From: Phycisphaerales bacterium UBA1845
Lineage (GTDB): Bacteria; Planctomycetota; Phycisphaerae; UBA1845
NCBI GenBank assembly: GCA_002338715.1
Contig: DDIR01000039.1
Coordinates: forward strand, 1 to 12,983
Direction of reading: 5' to 3'
DNA length: 12,983 nucleotides
Shown here: piece by piece, positions 8,102 through 12,983 of the stretch
Numbering within the stretch: position 1 is the stretch's first letter
Layout of the letters: every line of letters starts with the position of its first letter
The notes under the pieces: model-generated
Told to the model about the DNA's origin: nothing
Databases searched by the model: none
The model's input: only the letters and a program-made list of their open reading frames with translations
Program-made: the position numbers and the translations under genes

Positions 8102-9247
8102 CTATCTTCTACGCGAAGCCGCCAGACCGCACAATAGCATCAGCGGCATGCACACCCCAATCGCACCGCAACCCCGTGTGACGGGGGTTTCGACCAGGTT
8201 TGGAACGGTTGATTCTTCGATGGTTCGGTTCATTGCCGACTGCGCGAGAGCGGCTGATTCCTCTGAAATCTTCGGGGCAATCACGGCTGACAATGACCGA
8301 AATGGACGTCCGAAAACCGCAGCCACACCCGTTCCACCCGCGCGGTTGTTGACCCGGCAGAGCACCTTGGCCTCCAGCGTGAACGGATCATCGGGCTGGG
8401 CTTTATATCCGTACGAAATGACTTGCCCCGGAAGGACCACCAGGTGCACATTGCCCGTTGCATCAAGCTGACCGACCACATCGTCGATCCCGCCGATGTT
8501 CGAAGCGAGCAACATCCCCGGGCCATCTGAAATCGCAAACACACCGCCCTGCGTCGACAGTGCGATTGTCCCGTCTGCCGATCCGTCTACATTCACTGTC
8601 GCCCGAAACAACTCCTGATTCGCCGTCTCCGACGAACCGCCGACCTGCGTCACGATGACGATCATCTCCACATCGACATCGGAGAGATCGCTGTTCGAAT
8701 CATCGGTCCACAGCAAAACGCCGCCGCTGACAAATACGTTGCCCAACACCGCGACGTCATCGCTGCTTTGTTCCGATGGATTCTGTGAGTCGCTTCCGGA
8801 ACCTGTGTTTGATCCGCTCGCAAGATCCGCTTTGGTAAAGACGATGTCGCGCTCTTCGGTGATCTGGGACATGACTTCGTACGAAATCGATGGGTCCAGT
8901 GAGAAGCAGTCGGCTTCGACGCCCCACTCGCCAGGGTTGGCCACCGCGGAAAGCGACGGGTCGCGAAACGTGGCAATCCCCCGCGCGCCGAATTCGCCTT
9001 CGCTGCTTCCTTCAAAGTTGCCCAGACCGGAAAGGCTTTCGATGGGAAGTTGGCTCGATGTGCCGGGATATTCTTCGATCGACTCGTCGGTGGAACCCGG
9101 TACGCCTTCAACAAACTCCGTCGACGTGGAAACGATTTGCGAGCGAATCTCGGTCACTTCCGCGTTGACGAGAGCGGCTGACCACAACATCGAAAAAGCC
9201 ATCACCAACAGCATGGCGCCGAAGGTGTTTCGTTGAGCATGTTTCAT
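8102..9247 (-). CDS. Secreted protein with signal peptide and C-terminal membrane/sorting tail
   Basis: This 381-aa protein is not recognised. A signal peptide covers residues 1-29 (basic start, hydrophobic AMLLVMAFSMLWSAAL, predicted cleavage after VNA). The body is acidic and poor in Lys and Cys, with a Ser/Gly/Asp-rich low-complexity stretch at about 144-164 and mainly beta-like segments around 170-300. The C-terminus has a short hydrophobic helix (362-377) preceded by GCG with C360, further Cys at 366 and 373, and a final RRR. This tripartite tail resembles CTERM-type protein-sorting signals, in which a processed Cys or Gly site precedes a helix and an Arg cluster. The assignment is by resemblance only; a plain C-terminal anchor would look similar. 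AGG lies 8 nt before ATG 9247. The protein is probably exported to the cell surface; its role is unknown. Confidence 0.8.
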   Translation of the reverse strand: MKHAQRNTFGAMLLVMAFSMLWSAALVNAEVTEIRSQIVSTSTEFVEGVPGSTDESIEEYPGTSSQLPIESLSGLGNFEGSSEGEFGARGIATFRDPSLSAVANPGEWGVEADCFSLDPSISYEVMSQITEERDIVFTKADLASGSNTGSGSDSQNPSEQSSDDVAVLGNVFVSGGVLLWTDDSNSDLSDVDVEMIVIVTQVGGSSETANQELFRATVNVDGSADGTIALSTQGGVFAISDGPGMLLASNIGGIDDVVGQLDATGNVHLVVLPGQVISYGYKAQPDDPFTLEAKVLCRVNNRAGGTGVAAVFGRPFRSLSAVIAPKISEESAALAQSAMNRTIEESTVPNLVETPVTRGCGAIGVCMPLMLLCGLAASRRR

Positions 9248-9349
9248 CCGTATAGCCTTTGAACAATGGAATTGAATCCAACACCGTCGACATCGGGGGA
9301 CATGTCACCAGAGCGCTTTCGCCCTACGCCACAAGTCTAGACGGGCGCA

Positions 9350-9374
9350 GGTGTAAAGTCGAGGACTTCGCACC
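9350..9374 (-). terminator. Hairpin downstream of the Nramp-like gene, probable terminator
   Basis: GGTGTAAAGTC (9350-9360) and GACTTCGCACC (9364-9374) pair at 10 of 11 positions, counting one wobble and one A-C mismatch, around a GAG triloop. It begins 21 bp beyond the TAG of the Nramp-like gene, before the secreted-protein gene. No T-run follows on the minus strand. Position and stability suggest transcription termination or 3'-end protection. Confidence 0.45.
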
Positions 9375-9395
9375 CACACAACCGCCCGCAAATGC

Positions 9396-10643
9396 CTAAA
9401 ACTTGCTGTAAAGGTAGACGCCGGAAAAACACACCAAAAACACCATCCCGGCGATGCTCAACCCACTCAACCACTTCGGCGGTTGCGCCGCATCGGGCAG
9501 ATTTCGCAGGCGAATCGTGCGGTGGTTGATATAGGCAAGAACCGGTGCGGATATGAACGCGACAATGGTGACAAAATCGACCAACTGCGTCATCCGCGAC
9601 GTGAAGTACGCGATAATCACCACGGCTCCGGCGCACAGCGTGATGTTAAATCCCCAATACCACGCCCGCACGTTCGTCGTGTCGCTGCGAGCCAGGATGC
9701 GAATCGACTCAGCCAACACCCGCGGGTAGCCATCGATCACCGTCAGCGTCGTGCTGAACATGCACGTTAAAGCCGCCGTCAAGATGAAAGGCCGACTCCA
9801 ACTTCCCAGGGCTTCGGTGTACATCGAGATCAACTGCGCTGCGAACGCAACCGCCGTCGATTCAAGTTTATTTCCGCTCGTGTACATCACCAGTGCGCCA
9901 AGGCTGACGAACATGATGGCCATGAACGTCGTGGCGATATAACCGAGATTAAAATCAAACAGCGCTTCACGCATCGTCGGCTTATAACCGGTTTGGGCGC
10001 AGCGCTCCTGCATCCAAAGCGAAGGCCAAGCCGCGATATCCAGCGGCGTTGGCATCCAACCCATCAGCGCAATGAGAAATCCCAATTCCCATTTTGAAAC
10101 CGGAACCAACTTGAAGGCGGCTGGCGTCGCCTTGGTAAACGCAGCGCAGACGGCAACCGCGGTACTTAGCGCGAGAAACACCATCATCACCTTCATGACC
10201 TTGTCGAGCCAGGGATAACCACCAATCGCCAACAGCAACAGACAGATCCCCACCACGATGGCAGCCCACATCGCCAGCGAAATCTTCGCCGCGACGACGT
10301 TGGCAGCCAAGCCAGCCGTCACCACCGTCACAACCGCGACGGTCGGCATCCCCGAACCAAGCGTCACCAGCGCAAACACGATCAGCGCCCACTTACCAAC
10401 GCGGTTGTAGCCAACCAGCAGGCACTCACCGGTCGACGATGCATAGCGTTGGCCGAATTCAAAGAACGGATATTTGAACAGGTTGGCCAGCAAAACCACG
10501 AATACAAGGGTGAAACCGTAACCTGCCCCAGCCCGCGTTGATTGCACGAGGTGAGACACGCCGATCGCGGCACCGGCGAAAATAATGCCCGGGCCGATGG
10601 CCTTTAGAATTCCGGATCTTGAACTGGTTGCTTCTTGGTCCAC
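9396..10643 (-). CDS. Nramp-family-like membrane transporter, atypical ion site
   Basis: This 415-aa protein is strongly hydrophobic with about 11 predicted membrane helices. The first helix, GPGIIFAGAAIGVSH (17-31) followed by AGAGYGF (38-44), lines up with Nramp helix 1, which normally ends in DPGN. Here that site reads GVSH (28-31). In helix 6 the usual metal-binding MPH motif is replaced by WMPTPLD (196-202). Both Nramp ligand sets are therefore missing, so Mn/Fe transport should not be assumed. TVIDGYPRVLAE (301-312) and the late helices also fit the family. The start is GTG (10643-10641), with GGGA (10654-10651) 7 nt upstream. It lies 44 bp behind the MMPL transporter gene with no terminator between, so the two are probably co-transcribed. 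The substrate is unknown; family membership is fairly sure. Confidence 0.85.
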   Translation of the reverse strand: MDQEATSSRSGILKAIGPGIIFAGAAIGVSHLVQSTRAGAGYGFTLVFVVLLANLFKYPFFEFGQRYASSTGECLLVGYNRVGKWALIVFALVTLGSGMPTVAVVTVVTAGLAANVVAAKISLAMWAAIVVGICLLLLAIGGYPWLDKVMKVMMVFLALSTAVAVCAAFTKATPAAFKLVPVSKWELGFLIALMGWMPTPLDIAAWPSLWMQERCAQTGYKPTMREALFDFNLGYIATTFMAIMFVSLGALVMYTSGNKLESTAVAFAAQLISMYTEALGSWSRPFILTAALTCMFSTTLTVIDGYPRVLAESIRILARSDTTNVRAWYWGFNITLCAGAVVIIAYFTSRMTQLVDFVTIVAFISAPVLAYINHRTIRLRNLPDAAQPPKWLSGLSIAGMVFLVCFSGVYLYSKF

Positions 10644-10687
10644 GTTTGATTCCCGATGCAGATAAATGTGGAGGAAACTCTAGCGAG

Positions 10688-12928
10688 TCAGGACGTGGAC
10701 TGCACGGGCAAAATTTCGGAGCTTTCGAGGTTGGGTTGGCGATGACCTCGGATCACAAGAAGCGCGGCTGGCACGAGGATCGGTCTGACCAGAAACGTAT
10801 CGACGAGCACGCCCAAGGCGAAGGCCATGCCCAACTCCTGAAAGAAAGGCAGACCGGTCGCAGCCAATGACCCGAGTGTCGCGGCCATGATCGCGCCGCA
10901 ACTGCTGATGACCCCACCGGTGGATGCGATGGCCTTCTCGACGGCGAGCGGCAACTCGTGGGACTTGTTTTCCTGAAGGATGCGCGTGACCAGGAATATG
11001 TTGTAGTCCTGCCCGACCGCGACGAGGATCACAAAAGCAAAGAGCTTGACCTTCCAGTCGATCCCCTGTTCGCCCATCACCGCAACGAAGAACCATTCGG
11101 TGACACCCAATGTCACAAAAAACACAAGCAGCGTTGCCGCGATCATCACGATCGCCAGAAACACATCGCGCACCAGGATCGCGACGATTAGAAAAATGAC
11201 CGCGATCACCAACGTCGTGACGCGCACTTCATCGGCGTCAGCCACCGATTTGATGTCGAGGATGTAAGGCGTTAAACCGGTGGCAAACACGGCGACTTCG
11301 CCTGATATGTGTTCGCCCGCCCAGCCTTCAATTCGCTCCAGCACCGAAGCGCACGAATCCATGGCCACATCTGAAAGCGGGGGCGAGTCCAGCATCACCT
11401 CGATGCGAAGTGCGTGGGCATTCCTGGAAAGATAGAACGCCTCCGACTGGTTTTGCCCCACACTGCTCGCAGCCAATGTTGCAGCCACCGAACGCGATGG
11501 ATCACCCAGCGGTGCGGCGATGCTCCAGACATCGAGGACATGCTCATTTTCGCGGCAAATCTTTGACAATTCCGCCGAACGATCGACGGCTGACTCCACA
11601 TCGGCAGCAACCCCATCGCCGCTGAGGATGCACGTCCACGAAAACAACTGCTCCGATGAAAAATGCTTCGCAGCAAGTTCACGTCCCCGCGCGGCGCTGC
11701 TGTCTTGAGGAATCACGCCCAGCGCATCGTAGGTGTAGTGCACATTCCAGCCGCGAAAAACGGGCCAGGCGAACAGTAGCAGACAACACACAACCGATCG
11801 AACCGGATGGGCAACGACCGCCCGCGCGACCGATGTCCAAATGCGCCCGGACTTCTTCGGCGTCGCCAAACGCAATTGACGCGGCCAATACAACCCGCGC
11901 CCCAACACCACCGCCATCGCCGGAACCAAGGTCAGCGCCGCGATGAGTGAAATGGTCAACGCAATCGCCAGCGCCCGACCCGCGTTGAAAGACGGCAGCA
12001 GTTTGGCGGCCATCAACATCAACAACCCGCACACCGTGGTCGCTGCGCTGGCCACAATCGCCGGACCAGTGACATTCGTACTGCTGATCGCCGCATCAAA
12101 ACGGGTCGCCGCGTCACCTAGTCTCGATCGATACTCCGCCAGCCAAAAGAGCGCGTAGTCGGTGCCCGAGCCAAACAGTAGCACCACCACGATCGTCTTT
12201 TCAATGCTGCCCAACTCCCACCCGATCCGCGTGCACTGATTCAGCAGCATGATAGCGACCATGACGCTCAGCCCGATCGCGCAAAGCGGCACACTCGCAG
12301 CCAACGGCGCGCGGTAAACGATCACCAGAATCACGAGCAGCGCAATGAGCGTCACGTGCGTCGTTCGCTCAAAGGCCTTCTCAGATGAATGAACGAGATC
12401 GCGCCCGAGTCCACCTTCACCGGTGATTTCGTAGCGAAGGCCTTTGGGTATGGCCTCTGTAATCATCGACTCGATGGTTTCGACATCGTTGACGGAGCGG
12501 CGCGTCAGGTAGTTGGTGTCCGAGCAGACGACCACCATCGCAGATTGGCCATCCTCCGAACGCAAACGACTTTGCATGAGCGGCTGAGTCGTTGGCGAAA
12601 TCACAGTCCAGCCGCGTTCGGTCGCGATGTCGCCCTGCAACCGGTCTGAAAGTTTGCGGAGAAAAGCTTCGTGCTCGCTGGTGAGTTTGGCGTCGGATTC
12701 AAAGATCACGACCGTGCGGGTGCGCGACGCAATATCGGGAAAGGCCTCGCGCTCGAGGGCCAACGATCGATTGTAGGGTTCGTCGGATGCCAGAAGCGAG
12801 CGCGGTTCAATCCGGGCCAACTCATCGGGCGAAGGCGTGGTCAGGGCGCAGGCGGCAGCAACCATGAGCCAGCCCACGATCCAGAGGACCGGATGAGCGG
12901 CTACAGATTTCGCCAAACGCGCAAGCAT
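10688..12928 (-). CDS. MMPL/RND-superfamily transporter
   Basis: This 746-aa inner-membrane protein has the duplicated RND layout: one helix, a large outer loop, then five helices, repeated. Helices are at about 13-30, 191-340 (five), 373-391 and 568-725 (five); outer domains are at about 31-185 and 392-565. The proton-relay Asp-Tyr pairs typical of MmpL proteins are present in both halves: GSGTDYALF (253-261; D257, Y258) and GQDYNIF (639-645; D641, Y642). The family exports lipids or other hydrophobic compounds, or small toxic molecules, using the proton gradient. The substrate here is unknown, and no adaptor (membrane-fusion) protein or outer-membrane channel is in the window. ATG 12928 is supported by the first helix, not by a ribosome-binding site; the upstream promoter suggests a leaderless message. 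The Nramp-like gene follows 44 bp downstream. Confidence 0.92.
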   Translation of the reverse strand: MLARLAKSVAAHPVLWIVGWLMVAAACALTTPSPDELARIEPRSLLASDEPYNRSLALEREAFPDIASRTRTVVIFESDAKLTSEHEAFLRKLSDRLQGDIATERGWTVISPTTQPLMQSRLRSEDGQSAMVVVCSDTNYLTRRSVNDVETIESMITEAIPKGLRYEITGEGGLGRDLVHSSEKAFERTTHVTLIALLVILVIVYRAPLAASVPLCAIGLSVMVAIMLLNQCTRIGWELGSIEKTIVVVLLFGSGTDYALFWLAEYRSRLGDAATRFDAAISSTNVTGPAIVASAATTVCGLLMLMAAKLLPSFNAGRALAIALTISLIAALTLVPAMAVVLGRGLYWPRQLRLATPKKSGRIWTSVARAVVAHPVRSVVCCLLLFAWPVFRGWNVHYTYDALGVIPQDSSAARGRELAAKHFSSEQLFSWTCILSGDGVAADVESAVDRSAELSKICRENEHVLDVWSIAAPLGDPSRSVAATLAASSVGQNQSEAFYLSRNAHALRIEVMLDSPPLSDVAMDSCASVLERIEGWAGEHISGEVAVFATGLTPYILDIKSVADADEVRVTTLVIAVIFLIVAILVRDVFLAIVMIAATLLVFFVTLGVTEWFFVAVMGEQGIDWKVKLFAFVILVAVGQDYNIFLVTRILQENKSHELPLAVEKAIASTGGVISSCGAIMAATLGSLAATGLPFFQELGMAFALGVLVDTFLVRPILVPAALLVIRGHRQPNLESSEILPVQSTS

Positions 12929-12934
12929 CGGCGC

Positions 12935-12963
12935 GTTCTATCGGGTGTCAACGTGGGTGTCAA
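12935..12963 (-). promoter_or_regulatory. Probable promoter of the MMPL-Nramp-like operon, leaderless
   Basis: On the minus strand a perfect TTGACA (12963-12958) is followed by a 17-bp spacer and TAGAAC (12940-12935, 4 of 6 to consensus). Only six bases (GCGCCG) separate the -10 box from ATG 12928, so transcription should begin at or next to the A of the start codon. This agrees with the absence of any Shine-Dalgarno sequence. Confidence 0.55.
12943..12963 (-). repeat. Direct repeat TTGACACCC, 12-bp phase, overlapping promoter
   Basis: TTGACACCC occurs at 12963-12955 and again at 12951-12943. The first copy forms the -35 box and the second lies in the spacer. It could be a regulator site or chance; the second TTGACA is too close to the start codon to serve as a -35 box for this gene. 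Confidence 0.5.
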
Positions 12964-12983
12964 AGGATAATCGGATGCGGCGG

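Noticed and set aside
8655..9236. Plus-strand open frame of 193 codons
   Set aside because: Antisense to the secreted-protein gene; Ser/Thr-rich shadow sequence with no features, whereas the minus strand shows a signal peptide and a C-terminal tail.

Overview
The window carries seven protein-coding loci at about 55-60% GC (judged by eye). I read it as a bacterial chromosome segment, most likely Planctomycetota and possibly Phycisphaerae. That is an inference from gene content: a membrane-anchored coiled-coil protein with a BRCT-like end, an Nramp relative lacking the usual metal ligands, a secreted protein with a Cys-containing C-terminal tail and an Arg cluster, and TTG and GTG starts. No rRNA or other species-level marker is present.

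Layout. The left edge (1-1482, minus strand) holds DNA primase DnaG, missing its C-terminal end. About 800 bases without a convincing gene follow (1483-2282); they contain a perfect 16-bp tandem duplication. Next is the only plus-strand gene (2283-5267), a single-chain MmeI-type (type IIG/IIL) restriction-modification enzyme. It is interrupted at codon 850 by an in-frame TAG where the family normally has Trp, and the frame then stays open to a natural end. It meets the following minus-strand gene tail to tail across a shared hairpin.

From 5285 to 12928 everything is on the minus strand. Read in the direction of transcription (right to left) the order is: a 746-aa MMPL/RND-type membrane transporter, an Nramp-like transporter 44 bp behind it, a putative terminator hairpin, a secreted protein, a divergent amidohydrolase, and the coiled-coil/BRCT-like membrane protein. 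The MMPL and Nramp-like genes look like one operon. Its promoter seems to place the transcript start on the start codon itself (leaderless). The other three genes have gaps of 170-280 bp and look singly transcribed.

No CRISPR array, tRNA, rRNA, insertion sequence or known defence island was seen. The most notable points are the single-codon interruption of the R-M gene, the different codon use in its target-recognition region, and two enzyme or transporter families (amidohydrolase, Nramp) whose expected metal-binding residues are replaced.
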